Source: DAOTZR01 sp034432595 (GTDB lineage Bacteria; Chloroflexota; Anaerolineae; B4-G1; SLSP01). From it: a DNA stretch of 57,263 nucleotides. The stretch covers positions 1-57,263 of the forward strand of contig DAOUBT010000007.1 of assembly GCA_034432595.1 (NCBI GenBank), written 5' to 3'. The notes beneath the pieces are model-generated. The model ran no database searches and was not told where the DNA came from. It worked only from the letters and a program-made list of their open reading frames with translations. A program made the position numbers and the translations under genes. Below are positions 15,723 through 24,244 of this stretch, piece by piece. Position 1 is the first letter of the stretch, and each line of letters opens with the position of its first letter.

Positions 15723-16934
15723 TTATGGCTTTAGCTCCCAATACGCACCGTTCTTGCCAATGCTTCCATCGTGATATTCAGCCAGGGTATTCCCATCACA
15801 ATCCAGAGCCAATAAGTCGTAAGTCCCCGGCTCCACGAAGAAGGCGCGCGCCCCTTGTTGAGGATTGATGACTTCATTCACAAGCCAGTTCTCGCCCCAC
15901 GAATCGTCAGTCGTAGGAGAAATATAGACATCACAAATCGGCGCATCGGTATAATTGTAAATTTCCAAAGACACGAGGCCTTCTCCGCCGATCACCACCG
16001 TACTACCCGGATAGACTTCGGTATTATAGTCCAGACGCAATCCGTCGCAATCCTCAATCAGCACAACCCAGGGGTGATGAATGTCCACTTCCACAGCCCA
16101 AATAGACGGGCTAAAGGAAATCAGGGCGCCACTCTCCACCAGATTGGGACCGAATTCGCTTTCGGGCGGACCCATATACACCCCGCAAATGTCATAAGAA
16201 CTGAGATTGTAAATGTAGATATAACGGTCGCCCGGGGCAACCTGTCCTCCCATCTCCCAATCCACCCCGCCCACCTGTACGGGCAGCGTCACCTGTGCGA
16301 TGATATTGCCATCGCAATCCTCCGCCATGGCGTCATACAGGCCCTGTGGCAAAAAGAAGATGCGCTCCGAGCCAGCCTCAAGAACCTCAAAGCCGGGCAG
16401 CCAGCTCTCACCCCAGTCCGGAGTCTCGACATCGGCAATATAAAGGCTACAGATATCCGTTCCAAGGCTATTGGTGACGCGCAACGGCTCCAGATCGGAC
16501 GCACCCACTTTGAGTTTTGCATCCTGATCAAGTTCCCAGAACGTGGTGAGCACAGCCCCATCACACGTCCACACCTCGACATCCACCTCATCTTCCAGAA
16601 TGGGGAAACGACGTGAGGTACCCGGAGCAATGCGCTCGCCTTGTAACCAGTCCTCGCCCCAATTCTCCGCGTCAACATGGGTGATATACACTTCGCAGAT
16701 AGGATACGGGGAATCATTTTCCAACGTGATGGTAAAATTAGCCAGCACTTCCTCGGTGGGAGTGGGAGACGGTGAGGGAGGCGGTGTGTCTGTGGGGCGT
16801 GGTGTGGCGGTGACTTCGCGCGTAGGCTCAGTGGTTGCGGTCGGCGTAGCCGTCTTCGGCATAACCAGGGAGCAGCTCAAGCTGAATAGAACCAACAGAC
16901 TGATGAAAAGACCTGCTTCACGATGCATCTTCAT
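15723..16934 (-). CDS. Exported protein with four copies of a Cys-containing repeat domain
   Basis: ATG at 16934 follows GGAGGAAGCCC. The protein has a hydrophobic export signal ending LFSLSC (a lipoprotein-like cysteine, though the -3 residue is not a standard lipobox), a Thr/Pro-rich linker (about 30-70) and then four tandem domains of about 80 residues. Each domain has the pattern IC-x-VYI...WG-x-x-WL, a bend, then Y-D...DCDGN; the third copy is the most divergent. The two cysteines per copy could form a disulfide outside the cytoplasm. The same domain occurs twice in the next gene. I recognise no named family. Function unknown; an extracellular binding or surface role is plausible. Confidence 0.8.
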   Translation of the reverse strand: MKMHREAGLFISLLVLFSLSCSLVMPKTATPTATTEPTREVTATPRPTDTPPPSPSPTPTEEVLANFTITLENDSPYPICEVYITHVDAENWGEDWLQGERIAPGTSRRFPILEDEVDVEVWTCDGAVLTTFWELDQDAKLKVGASDLEPLRVTNSLGTDICSLYIADVETPDWGESWLPGFEVLEAGSERIFFLPQGLYDAMAEDCDGNIIAQVTLPVQVGGVDWEMGGQVAPGDRYIYIYNLSSYDICGVYMGPPESEFGPNLVESGALISFSPSIWAVEVDIHHPWVVLIEDCDGLRLDYNTEVYPGSTVVIGGEGLVSLEIYNYTDAPICDVYISPTTDDSWGENWLVNEVINPQQGARAFFVEPGTYDLLALDCDGNTLAEYHDGSIGKNGAYWELKP

Positions 16935-16960
16935 GGGCTTCCTCCTGAACCCTATCCATC

Positions 16961-17010
16961 TGAAAAGAAAAACTGAGGGTACCTGTACCCCTTTGGATAC
17001 AGATACCCTC
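16961..17010 (-). terminator. Terminator-like hairpin between the two repeat-domain genes
   Basis: GAGGGTACCTGTA (16975-16987) pairs with TACAGATACCCTC (16998-17010), 13 base pairs with one wobble. On the minus strand it is followed by TTTTTCTTTT. It lies after the two-repeat gene and before the four-repeat gene, so it could end the first transcript or attenuate the second. Confidence 0.7.
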
Positions 17011-17073
17011 TGGGCCAATGAATCGCCCCTGAGAACTTCTGGACACCCGCGAGAAGTAAGAAAATGCTACATC

Positions 17074-17706
17074 CTAATCTTTCAACGTCCAGGTAATGTC
17101 ATCCGTAATCTCGACTTCGTACTCCTCGGCCAGGGTGTTTTCGTCACAATCCTGCGCCATCAGGTCATACGTTCCCGGATCCAGGAAGAAGACACGCATT
17201 TCGCCCGTCTCTAGGGACTCCTGCATCCCCAGCCAGTCCTCTCCCCAGGAATCGCTCGAAACAGGGGAAATATAAACGTAACACACCTTGCTGGAAGAAG
17301 TGTTCTTCAACACCAGCTCGACCAGGCCTGCACCACCAACTGTGAGTGTGTAAGCACTATCAATTTCCCAGGCCGAGGCCAAACCGACGCCATCGCAGTC
17401 ATACACAATGACATCGTACTGGCCCTTCTCAACGGTAAAGCTTTGCGCCTTACCCTGCTTAATTTTACCGTTCAACCAGTTATCTCCCCACGACTCCTGA
17501 CCGGTCGGGGAAATAAACACCTCGCAAATATCCCGCTTGCTCTGATTATCCACGGTAATCTGAAAACCACCGCTGGGGAGCTGTGTGGGCTTTTCGGTCG
17601 GTGCAGTCGTCACACGCGGTTCAGGAGTTACAGTTTTTCCACCCGTGCAGGCGAAACTGAAGAGCAAAAGCAGGCTGATAATCCATATCACGTTTTTCCG
17701 GAACAT
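17074..17706 (-). CDS. Exported protein with two copies of the same repeat domain
   Basis: This 210-residue protein has a signal ending LLLFSFACTGG (likely lipid-anchored cysteine), a Thr/Pro-rich spacer, then two domains beginning at about 48 and 130. Each has the IC-x-V-(F/Y)-ISP...SWG-(D/E)-(N/D)-WL motif and the later G-x-YD...DCD motif. The second copy closely matches the last copy in the neighbouring four-repeat protein, indicating gene duplication. ATG at 17706 follows GGAGGTGGTT. It has its own promoter and is followed by a terminator-like hairpin. Function unknown. Confidence 0.8.
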   Translation of the reverse strand: MFRKNVIWIISLLLLFSFACTGGKTVTPEPRVTTAPTEKPTQLPSGGFQITVDNQSKRDICEVFISPTGQESWGDNWLNGKIKQGKAQSFTVEKGQYDVIVYDCDGVGLASAWEIDSAYTLTVGGAGLVELVLKNTSSSKVCYVYISPVSSDSWGEDWLGMQESLETGEMRVFFLDPGTYDLMAQDCDENTLAEEYEVEITDDITWTLKD

Positions 17707-17744
17707 AACCACCTCCTATAGGGGAACGGAAAACTTATAGCTTC

Positions 17745-17772
17745 AGTATATCACACTAAACAGTTCCTGCAA
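17745..17772 (-). promoter_or_regulatory. Promoter of the two-repeat exported protein
   Basis: Read leftwards, TTGCAG (17772-17767) and TATACT (17750-17745) are 16 bases apart, 39 bases before the ATG. Confidence 0.65.
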
Positions 17773-17850
17773 AGCGTTTTTAACCGGGACATTTTTCAAT
17801 GGGATGGACGATGCCAATGGGAGTGTGCCGCACCTCCCTATCCTTTACCG

Positions 17851-18203
17851 ACCCCTCTGGCTGGCCTATAAGAGATGCTGTACCGCCAGCCTCCGGCTGG
17901 CCCATCTGCCTGCACCGCCAGCCTCTGGCTGGCCCATCCACCTCCTCCATCTTGTACCGCCAGCCTCCGGCTGGCCTATAGAAAATGCCGCACCGCCAGC
18001 CTCTGGCTGGCCCATCCGCCTCCTCCATCTTATACCGCCAGCCTCCGGCTGGCCTATAGAAGATGCTGTACCGCCAGCCTCCGGCTGGCCCATCCGCCGC
18101 CCCCATTTTGTACCGCCAGCCTCCGGCTGGCCTATAAGAGATGCTGTACCGCCAGCCTCCGGCTGGCCTATAGAAGATGCTGCACCACCAGCCTCTGGCT
18201 GGC
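17851..18203. repeat. Hairpin array 1: nine units plus one degenerate unit
   Basis: The unit core is a 17-base palindrome GCCAGCC-TCY-GGCTGGC, with starts at 17885, 17917, 17959, 17995, 18037, 18073, 18115, 18151 and 18187, and a decayed copy at 17851-17866. Unit spacing is 32, then 42/36/42/36/42/36/36 bases, set by two alternating spacer types: one like CCTATAGAAGATGC and a longer one like CCATCCGCCTCCTCC. Most spacers end in GTACC or GCACC just before the hairpin. The array fills the gap between divergent promoters. It stays open as a reading frame in several phases, which is an effect of composition. Confidence 0.95.
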
Positions 18204-18283
18204 CTCGAAACCCGCAAACCCATCCACCTCCACGGAGAGGGGTGATATCCCCGCCGGAGAACATACCGACAGGCTTTTGACAC

Positions 18284-18312
18284 TGGACGGGCGGCCCAAG
18301 GTCAGGTATAAT
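18284..18312 (+). promoter_or_regulatory. Promoter of the RseP-type protease gene
   Basis: A perfect TATAAT (18307-18312) is preceded 17 bases earlier by a weak TGGACG (18284-18289). A TTGACA at 18277 is too far away (24 bases) for a standard promoter. The start codon is 37 bases downstream, after AGAAGGAG. Confidence 0.55.
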
Positions 18313-18348
18313 GCAAGTACATACTGTAAAGGTTTAGAAGGAGAAACC

Positions 18349-19479
18349 ATGGAAATCCTGAATAGCGTCCTGGGATTTGTGATCATCCTGATTCCCTTGA
18401 TTATCGTTCACGAATTAGGCCACCTCTTCGCGGGAAAAGCTCTAGGCGTATGGGCGCCGGAATTCGGCATTTTTCTGCCGCCGCGCCTTTTCAAGCTCTT
18501 CCGCTGGAAGGAAACCCAGTTCACCCTGAATGCCCTGCCCCTGGGCGGCTTCGTCCGTTTTGAGGGCGAAGACGACATGGCCACCACGCCCGAAGAAGAA
18601 GCACGCCTCAATCAACGCACCGAGGAAGAGGTACGCGAGGCCGAAGCCCACAGCCTTTACGCCCAGACCCCGCTGCGCCGCATTGCCATCTACATGGCCG
18701 GCCCGCTGATGAATATCGCCGTCGCCTTCCTGGCCGCGACGCTCATCTTCGCCGTGAGTTATCCGCTCCTGCGCGTGCGCGTCATTCAGACCGAGGCCAA
18801 TATGCCCGCGGCACTGGCCGGCGTTCAGGCCGACGACATCATCCTCAGTATTGCCGGCACGCCCGTGCGCGATCCGCAACACGTTATTGAGCTGATTCAG
18901 GCCCATCCGAACGAGACCATCCCCATCACCTTGCAACGCGGCGATGCTACCCTGACGCTGGAGGTGACCCCCGTCGTGGATGCGAACACGCAAAACGCGC
19001 GCATTGGCATCCAGATTGGCGGAGAAGTGCTCCCCGGCCAATACATGCGCTATCCGCTCTTCAAAGCCATGGGCATGGGCCTGAACTTGTTGGGCGTCAT
19101 GCTCAAGGAACTGGTGACGCTGCCGGCGCGCCTGATCAGTGGCGCCACCACATGGGAACAGGCCCGTCCCACCGGCGTGATCGGCATCAGCCGCCTTTCA
19201 GGCTACGCGCTTAGCGAGAGCGCAGCCACCGGCTCGCCGTACCTCATCTTTTCCCTGCTGACGATGGTGAGCCTGAGCCTGGGCGTCTTCAACCTGCTGC
19301 CCATCCCGGCCCTGGATGGTGGGCGGGTCCTGACGACCGCCATTGAACTCATCCGGGGGAAGGCAATTTCACCGCAGGCCCAGGAGCGACTGCATCAGGT
19401 GGCCTTTTTCGTGCTCATTCTCTTGCTGATTGCCATCACCGCTTACGACATCATCAATCCTATTCCGTTACCCCAATGA
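18349..19479 (+). CDS. rseP: Site-2 intramembrane zinc protease, RseP / RasP type
   Basis: This membrane protease cleaves transmembrane helices, classically of anti-sigma factors or leftover signal peptides. It has TM1 with the zinc-binding HELGH (21-25), a conserved NALPLGGFVRFEGED segment, an acidic insertion, TM2 (about 115-138), one PDZ domain (about 140-225, GVQADDIILSIAGTPV) and a C-terminal pair of helices with the third zinc ligand in NLLPIPALDGGR (D323). At 376 residues it is close to single-PDZ homologues. ATG at 18349 has AGAAGGAG upstream; the frame stays open further upstream only through the repeat array. It heads a three-gene run with the HEAT-repeat and MA-peptidase genes. An ECF/anti-sigma pair lies about 4 kb away, but a link is speculative. 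Confidence 0.95.
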   Translation: MEILNSVLGFVIILIPLIIVHELGHLFAGKALGVWAPEFGIFLPPRLFKLFRWKETQFTLNALPLGGFVRFEGEDDMATTPEEEARLNQRTEEEVREAEAHSLYAQTPLRRIAIYMAGPLMNIAVAFLAATLIFAVSYPLLRVRVIQTEANMPAALAGVQADDIILSIAGTPVRDPQHVIELIQAHPNETIPITLQRGDATLTLEVTPVVDANTQNARIGIQIGGEVLPGQYMRYPLFKAMGMGLNLLGVMLKELVTLPARLISGATTWEQARPTGVIGISRLSGYALSESAATGSPYLIFSLLTMVSLSLGVFNLLPIPALDGGRVLTTAIELIRGKAISPQAQERLHQVAFFVLILLLIAITAYDIINPIPLPQ

Positions 19480-19487
19480 GGTAAACC

Positions 19488-20633
19488 ATGTATCAGGAAA
19501 AGCAACGCGCCCGTGCCCTTAACCGCATCTGGCAAGCCCTGGAAGAAGGACGTTATCCCAGCGCGCCCGACCTGGTCTTCCTCTCCGGCCTGCTAACGGA
19601 AGATGTCACACGTCTGGCGCAGGTATGGCCCACCGTGCCGGTACACCATCGGCGCACTTTGTTGCGCACGCTCGTGGAAATGGCCGAAAACGATTTCGAG
19701 ATGGACTTCGGCGCTCTGTTCCGCCAGGGCCTGCGCGATGAAGATGCGGAAGTGCGCCAATACGCTCTGGAAGGGCTATGGGAAGATGAGGATCCGCGCC
19801 TGATTCCGGTGCTGGTTACCATGCTGCGCAGTGATGAGGCCATGGCCGTCAGAGCGGCAGCGGCGCAAACCTTAGCCCATTTCGTGCTTTTAGGCGAGTT
19901 AGACAAACTGCGTCCCGAACCCTTCCACACTATCTGTGAGGCGCTCATCGCCACCTACCAGGACGAGGGCGAAGCGCTTGAAGTACGGCGGCGCGCGCTC
20001 GAAGCCGTAGCCTACATCAGCGATGAGCGCATCCCCGCCCTGATTGACACTGCCTATCAGCATCCCGAATCCCTGATGCGCCAGAGCGCCGTGTTCGCCA
20101 TGGGCCGCAGCAACGATCGCCGCTGGGCGAGCCTGGTCCTGCGCGAACTTTACAGCCCCGATCCCGCCATGCGCTACGAGGCCGCGCGCGCCTGCGGCGA
20201 ATTGGAACTGCGCGATGCCGTGGATGGCCTCATCGAATTGCTCGAAGATGGGGACGGCGAGTTGCAGGAAGTCGCGTTATGGGCTTTGGGACAAATCGGC
20301 GGCAGCGAGGCGAAACGCACCCTTAAACGTTACAGCCGTTCTCAAAATCCTGCGTTGCGCAGCGCGGCGCAGGATGCTCTGGACGAGTTGAACTTCCTCT
20401 ACGGAGATACGCAGCACTTCTTCGGCCCGCCTGAACGCTGGAGCGAGTATCAAGAGGATGTGTTCTGGAGTCGTCCCAGCGGCGAGGAGGAAGAAGAGGC
20501 GCTGGACGAAGAGGAGTGGGAAGCGTGGGAAGCCCTGGAAGAAGAGCTGGAAGCGCTGGACGAAGATGAGGACATAGAGCAAGATGAAACGGATGCCTGG
20601 GACGCTGACGAGGATGAGGACGCGCTGGCTTGA
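19488..20633 (+). CDS. HEAT-repeat protein with acidic tail
   Basis: The 381-residue protein is almost entirely helical. Repeated units of about 30 residues (AEVRQYALEGLWEDEDPRLI, MAVRAAAAQTLAHF, LEVRRRALEAVAYISDERI, LMRQSAVFAMGRSND, AMRYEAARACGELEL, GELQEVALWALGQIGG) are HEAT/PBS-lyase-type repeats that form a curved scaffold for protein binding. The last 60 residues are extremely acidic (Glu/Asp runs). There is no catalytic motif, signal peptide or membrane helix. It starts eight bases after the protease stop and its acidic tail overlaps the next gene by 50 bases. Probable cytoplasmic adaptor; partner unknown. Confidence 0.88.
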   Translation: MYQEKQRARALNRIWQALEEGRYPSAPDLVFLSGLLTEDVTRLAQVWPTVPVHHRRTLLRTLVEMAENDFEMDFGALFRQGLRDEDAEVRQYALEGLWEDEDPRLIPVLVTMLRSDEAMAVRAAAAQTLAHFVLLGELDKLRPEPFHTICEALIATYQDEGEALEVRRRALEAVAYISDERIPALIDTAYQHPESLMRQSAVFAMGRSNDRRWASLVLRELYSPDPAMRYEAARACGELELRDAVDGLIELLEDGDGELQEVALWALGQIGGSEAKRTLKRYSRSQNPALRSAAQDALDELNFLYGDTQHFFGPPERWSEYQEDVFWSRPSGEEEEEALDEEEWEAWEALEEELEALDEDEDIEQDETDAWDADEDEDALA

Positions 20634-21825
20634 GGCCATGGCGCTCCTCATCCTGCTGGCCGGCCTGGCGTGGCCCGCGCGCGCGCAGGAAAACCCACCT
20701 CGCCTGAGTTATCAGTACACCTTTGGCCAGCAACTCACCTTAGCGTTACAGCTCCCTCAGGCACAGGAGAAAGTCAAGCTTTACCTGCGCCTCAGCGATG
20801 GGCGCACGCGCGTCTACACGCTCCCCGCGCAAGAGACGCGCGTCCTGTACGTGCGCGATTTGCGCACCGAGCCGTTGGAACCCTTTAGCCGCGTCATCGC
20901 GTGGTGGGAGTATACCGATGCGTGGGGCATTCCGCAGCGCACAGCGGAATTGAGCTTTCTCTACGTGGACAACCGCTTCGATTGGAAACAGCTGCAAGAA
21001 GGCAACCTGATCATCCACTGGGTGAACGGTGACTCGACGCTGATGCTCTCTGCGCTGGATGTGGCCCGCAAAGCCAATGAGGAACTCGAGCGCACCCTGC
21101 TACCTCCTCCGCTCAACGAACCTCTGCGCGTTTACGTGTATCCCTCGGAAGCGGATCTGCAATCCGCGTTGCGCCTGGCGGGACGGGAATGGGTGATAGC
21201 GGAGGCGCATCCCGCCATCGGCGCGGCTTTGGTTGCCATCCCGGCCTCCCCCACGGCACAGCAGCAGATGGAAATGCTCATCCCCCACGAGTTAACCCAC
21301 GTGCAACTCTACCGCCTGGTTGGAGCAGAGGCCTATCCCAATCTGCCGCTCTGGTTGCGTGAGGGCCTGGCGACGAGTTTTGAGCAGCGCGCCGATCCAA
21401 CTTATCGCCTGAAGTTGCAACAGGCCCTACAGTGGCAACAGTTCATCCCCTTGACGGATTTGTGCCAGACTTTTGGCGGGGATACAGAGCAGATTACGCT
21501 GGCTTACGCGCAAAGCCAGAGCGTGGTGAACTACATTCGTCAGACCTATGGGTGGACGGGAATCCGTGAGCTGATCGCGGCTTACGGGGATGGCCTGGGA
21601 TGTTCGGCAGGCGTTGAACGCGCCCTGGGGGTGGACTTGCTGAGCCTGGAGCGCGCCTGGCGGCTCTGGTTGGAACGCTCCGGACAGCCTGCCTCGCCTG
21701 TTGCTACCTTCTTCAGCGCTGCCGGGCAGTTGCTGCGTGCCGCTGCCCCCTGGCTGCTGCTCACAGCCCTTTTTAGCCTCCCTACCCTGCTCAGTTTTTT
21801 CCATAAAGAGACGACGAGTCCTTAA
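20584..21825 (+). CDS. Exported gluzincin-type peptidase (peptidase MA family)
   Basis: This is a predicted secreted or membrane-anchored zinc peptidase. An N-terminal signal (AMALLILLAGLAWPARAQ) leads to a beta-rich N-domain and a catalytic domain with HELTH (H235, E236, H239) followed by the third-ligand motif WLREGLA about 20 residues on, as in peptidase MA-like proteins. Near the C-terminus there is a hydrophobic stretch (about 385-405), a likely membrane anchor. The start is uncertain: ATG 20584 overlaps the HEAT gene by 50 bases, while ATG 20614 gives a tidier signal peptide (MRTRWLEAMALL). A strong terminator follows. Confidence 0.85.
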   Translation: MKRMPGTLTRMRTRWLEAMALLILLAGLAWPARAQENPPRLSYQYTFGQQLTLALQLPQAQEKVKLYLRLSDGRTRVYTLPAQETRVLYVRDLRTEPLEPFSRVIAWWEYTDAWGIPQRTAELSFLYVDNRFDWKQLQEGNLIIHWVNGDSTLMLSALDVARKANEELERTLLPPPLNEPLRVYVYPSEADLQSALRLAGREWVIAEAHPAIGAALVAIPASPTAQQQMEMLIPHELTHVQLYRLVGAEAYPNLPLWLREGLATSFEQRADPTYRLKLQQALQWQQFIPLTDLCQTFGGDTEQITLAYAQSQSVVNYIRQTYGWTGIRELIAAYGDGLGCSAGVERALGVDLLSLERAWRLWLERSGQPASPVATFFSAAGQLLRAAAPWLLLTALFSLPTLLSFFHKETTSP

Positions 21826-21879
21826 GGTGCGGAAGCTGAATGCTGGGAGTGAGAAGCTGAAAGTGGAAGGCCAGAAGCG

Positions 21880-21918
21880 GCGAGTGGGGGCGCAGGGTAT
21901 GCGCCCCCGCTCGCTTTT
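21880..21918 (+). terminator. Intrinsic terminator after the MA peptidase
   Basis: Bases 21880-21894 pair with 21900-21914 (15 pairs, one wobble, GGGTA loop), followed by TTTT. It sits ten bases before the end of the convergent bactofilin-like gene. Confidence 0.8.
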
Positions 21919-21927
21919 CAAGCCGCG

Positions 21928-23055
21928 TTATGCGTTGGTGTCAGCAGGTGGCACGTCTGCCGGCGGGACGTCCACCGGCGGCACGGGCGGAGCGTTCACT
22001 GGCGGCACGGGCGGGACGGGAGGCGCCATCGGGGCAGGCGGAAGATAGCCGCTGCCACGGCTCTGGTACGGGCGCGTGCCGGCGCGCGTCAGGATGAGCG
22101 CACCCAGCCCGACAGAGGCCAGGCCATACGCAAAGGGCGCATACAGGCAAAAGCCCACCAGGTTCAACAACACCGCAAGGAAGGTGATGAGGAAAGTCCC
22201 CAAAACTGTGGCACCCAGCACGTTCGGCGTTACGCCGGAGCGGGCCGCCTGCAGGAGGCGCGCCCCCAGGACGTAGCCCAGGGCAATCCACCCCACCCCC
22301 ATCGCCAGAGCGAGCACGAACAGGCCCAGCAGCGCAAACGGCGAAAGGCAGATGGTGACCAGCAACACCAGCGCCACCGCCACCGTCGCCACCAGCGTGA
22401 GTAGCCCCACCCCAAAGCTGACGAACGGCTGCTCGACGATGGTATCCGCGACGCGGCCCAACGGCTCCGGCCAGACAGCGCCGACCAGAAGCGCCAGCAG
22501 ACTGAAAACCAGCAAAGCCAGGAATGCACGGACGACTTTCCACAGCCAGACCATCCAGGCAGGACGAGAAGGCTGCTCCTGATAAGGCCAGGACGGTCCC
22601 CATTTCCAATCAAAGCCGGAAGGACCGCTCCCCTCATTGATAGAGCCGGTGACCACAGCTCCTTCCTCGCGCGTGAGCGTGCCCGCTGTGGAGACATCCC
22701 CGTCAATCACAGCGGTCTTACGCAGGGTAACCGGTCCGGCAGCGCTCAAGTCGCCGTTGATCTCGCCCGCGACGTCAACCGCACCAAAAGCGATAACGCT
22801 CCCGTTCACCGTGGCATCCGATGCGATGGTGAGGGTGCCGAAGACAACCAGCTCACCATCAAGCCGGCTTTCACTCTGCAGCTCCGCCGCTCCCATGACC
22901 AGCTGGTCGCCGCTGATGCTATCGCCGGCCTTAAGAATAAAATTGCCGAAATGGATGTCGCCATCCCCCGGCCCCGGCCCGGCAGCCAGCACCGGGCCAG
23001 CGAACAAGGCCCATACCAGGCTCAACAACAGCGCCCAACGCCAGACTTTAACCAT
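21928..23055 (-). CDS. Bactofilin-like polymer domain fused to a membrane domain
   Basis: The 375-residue protein begins with a signal peptide (LLLSLVWALFAGPVLAAG). A right-handed beta-helix-like segment (about 35-145) follows, with repeats of the kind ESRLDGELVVFG, DATVNGSVIAFG, AGEINGDLSAAG and TAVIDGDVSTAG, typical of bactofilin/polymer-forming domains. Then come about four membrane helices (about 170-320) and a Pro/Val-rich tail (PPVPPV repeats). The placement implies an extracytoplasmic bactofilin domain. GGAGGTGAAAC precedes ATG at 23055. It lies 102 bases downstream of the anti-sigma gene and probably belongs to that unit. The proline tail is compositionally repetitive and could be surface exposed. 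Confidence 0.85.
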   Translation of the reverse strand: MVKVWRWALLLSLVWALFAGPVLAAGPGPGDGDIHFGNFILKAGDSISGDQLVMGAAELQSESRLDGELVVFGTLTIASDATVNGSVIAFGAVDVAGEINGDLSAAGPVTLRKTAVIDGDVSTAGTLTREEGAVVTGSINEGSGPSGFDWKWGPSWPYQEQPSRPAWMVWLWKVVRAFLALLVFSLLALLVGAVWPEPLGRVADTIVEQPFVSFGVGLLTLVATVAVALVLLVTICLSPFALLGLFVLALAMGVGWIALGYVLGARLLQAARSGVTPNVLGATVLGTFLITFLAVLLNLVGFCLYAPFAYGLASVGLGALILTRAGTRPYQSRGSGYLPPAPMAPPVPPVPPVNAPPVPPVDVPPADVPPADTNA

Positions 23056-23157
23056 GTTTCACCTCCTGAGAATCAATCAATTTCATGGCTACCCATCGCT
23101 GTCGGCCACAAACCCTGACGGCGCAGCGCGGTTCGTGTGGACAGATGGAGGCCAGCT

Positions 23158-23688
23158 TCATCCCCCACTCCGCCGGGCGTAAACCAGGGTAGCGGAAACG
23201 CACGCCGCCAGGAAAGGCAGCACCCACATCCACAATGCGAACAGTATCAACCCAGCGGCCCCTATGAGCAGAAGCGGTCCATGCGTCTGCCAGAAACGTC
23301 CCAGCACCACCAGGACGCGCGCCAACTCCACCCCAAAGACGCGCGTGAGGCGGACCCAATAGGTCAGGCGGAGGAAGGTAGGCAGAAGCACCATCCCCCA
23401 AACCAGGGTGCTGAGCATAGCAAAGCCCAAAAACGCTAAAGGCTGTACCCAACGCGGATACCGTCGCCGCGCCGCGATGAGCGCCGCTGTGCGCAGAGCG
23501 AAATCCTCCGGCAAGGGGGGCACGGCAGGAGTGTAACGCAAAGCCATCTCCAACCGCTGCCAGGCTGCCCACTCCCGCGCGCACTGCGGACACGTTGCCC
23601 GATGAGCCTCCCAGGCGGCCTGCTCCTCCGCGTCCAGAGTCCCCTCGCTGAGTTTCATCCACCAGGTGTCGCTGTGCATTTCAGACAT
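23158..23688 (-). CDS. Anti-sigma factor with zinc-finger (zf-HC2) and membrane helices
   Basis: This protein is predicted to hold the ECF sigma factor encoded just before it at the membrane. The N-terminal ASD-like region has the H-x3-C-x2-C pattern (EAHRATCPQC) typical of zinc-binding anti-sigma domains. After residue about 78 come two or three hydrophobic segments (about 82-108 and 135-170). ATG at 23688 follows GGAGGCTGGTC and overlaps the sigma gene end by eight bases, the usual translationally coupled arrangement. The signal it senses is not evident. Confidence 0.9.
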   Translation of the reverse strand: MSEMHSDTWWMKLSEGTLDAEEQAAWEAHRATCPQCAREWAAWQRLEMALRYTPAVPPLPEDFALRTAALIAARRRYPRWVQPLAFLGFAMLSTLVWGMVLLPTFLRLTYWVRLTRVFGVELARVLVVLGRFWQTHGPLLLIGAAGLILFALWMWVLPFLAACVSATLVYARRSGG

Positions 23689-24244
23689 GACCAGCCTCCA
23701 TCAGACATCGAGCTAAGGCGCGCCGTGCGCGAAACAGTCGCGATTTGAGCGCCGGAACTGTAGTATGGGTCAAAGCCGCGATTTCCTCGTAAGAGTAATT
23801 CATCCAGTAAAAGAGCTTAAGGACCACCACATCTTCTGGCGGGAGCGTGTGCAGGCTGCGCCGCAAGGCCTGCAGGAGTTCGCGCTCCTCCAACGTTTGC
23901 TCCGGCAGCGGATCGGTTCCCGCCATCCATTCCCAGGCATCGCAAGCGTCATCCATGCCATCCAGCGAAAGCTCGCCCCGACGACGGCGCAGGCGATCAA
24001 TGCACTCATTGCTGGCGATGCGCAACAGCCAGGGCCGGAAGGGACGCTGCGCATCATACGTGTGAAGCGCGCTCAAGGCTTTGAGGAAGGTCTCCTGCGC
24101 CGCATCCTCGGCTTCTTGCGCATCCTCCAGAAGACGATAACACACGCCATACACCTGCGCCTGATAGTGTTCGATCAGGCAGGTGATGGCTTGCGGGTCG
24201 CCCTGACGGGCTGCCTGTAGCCAGCGCTGTTCTTCGTCCATCAT
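23681..24244 (-). CDS. ECF-type RNA polymerase sigma factor
   Basis: This is an alternative sigma factor of 187 residues. Region 2 (about 22-95) includes AEDAAQETFLKAL and the DNA-melting segment FRPWLLRIASNECIDRLRRR. A variable linker follows, then region 4 (about 125-180) with LPPEDVVVLKLFYWMNYSYEEIA and a helix-turn-helix ending TVPALKSRLFRARRAL. Two adjacent ATGs (24244, 24241) could serve as start; the ribosome site is poor (AAAAAG). It is followed by its anti-sigma partner. ECF promoters often precede their own genes, but I could not identify one with confidence. Confidence 0.93.
   Translation of the reverse strand: MMDEEQRWLQAARQGDPQAITCLIEHYQAQVYGVCYRLLEDAQEAEDAAQETFLKALSALHTYDAQRPFRPWLLRIASNECIDRLRRRRGELSLDGMDDACDAWEWMAGTDPLPEQTLEERELLQALRRSLHTLPPEDVVVLKLFYWMNYSYEEIAALTHTTVPALKSRLFRARRALARCLMEAGHV

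Noticed and set aside
17851..18203. CRISPR array
   Set aside because: The repeated part is a short palindrome, spacers are themselves repeated in two types, and there are no cas genes in the window.
18277..18282. TTGACA as the -35 box of the RseP promoter
   Set aside because: It is 24 bases from the only good -10 box, too far for a sigma-70 promoter.
17875..18348. N-terminal extension of the RseP gene through hairpin array 1
   Set aside because: The frame is open but consists of array repeats; a clear ribosome site and the family-typical N-terminus mark ATG at 18349.
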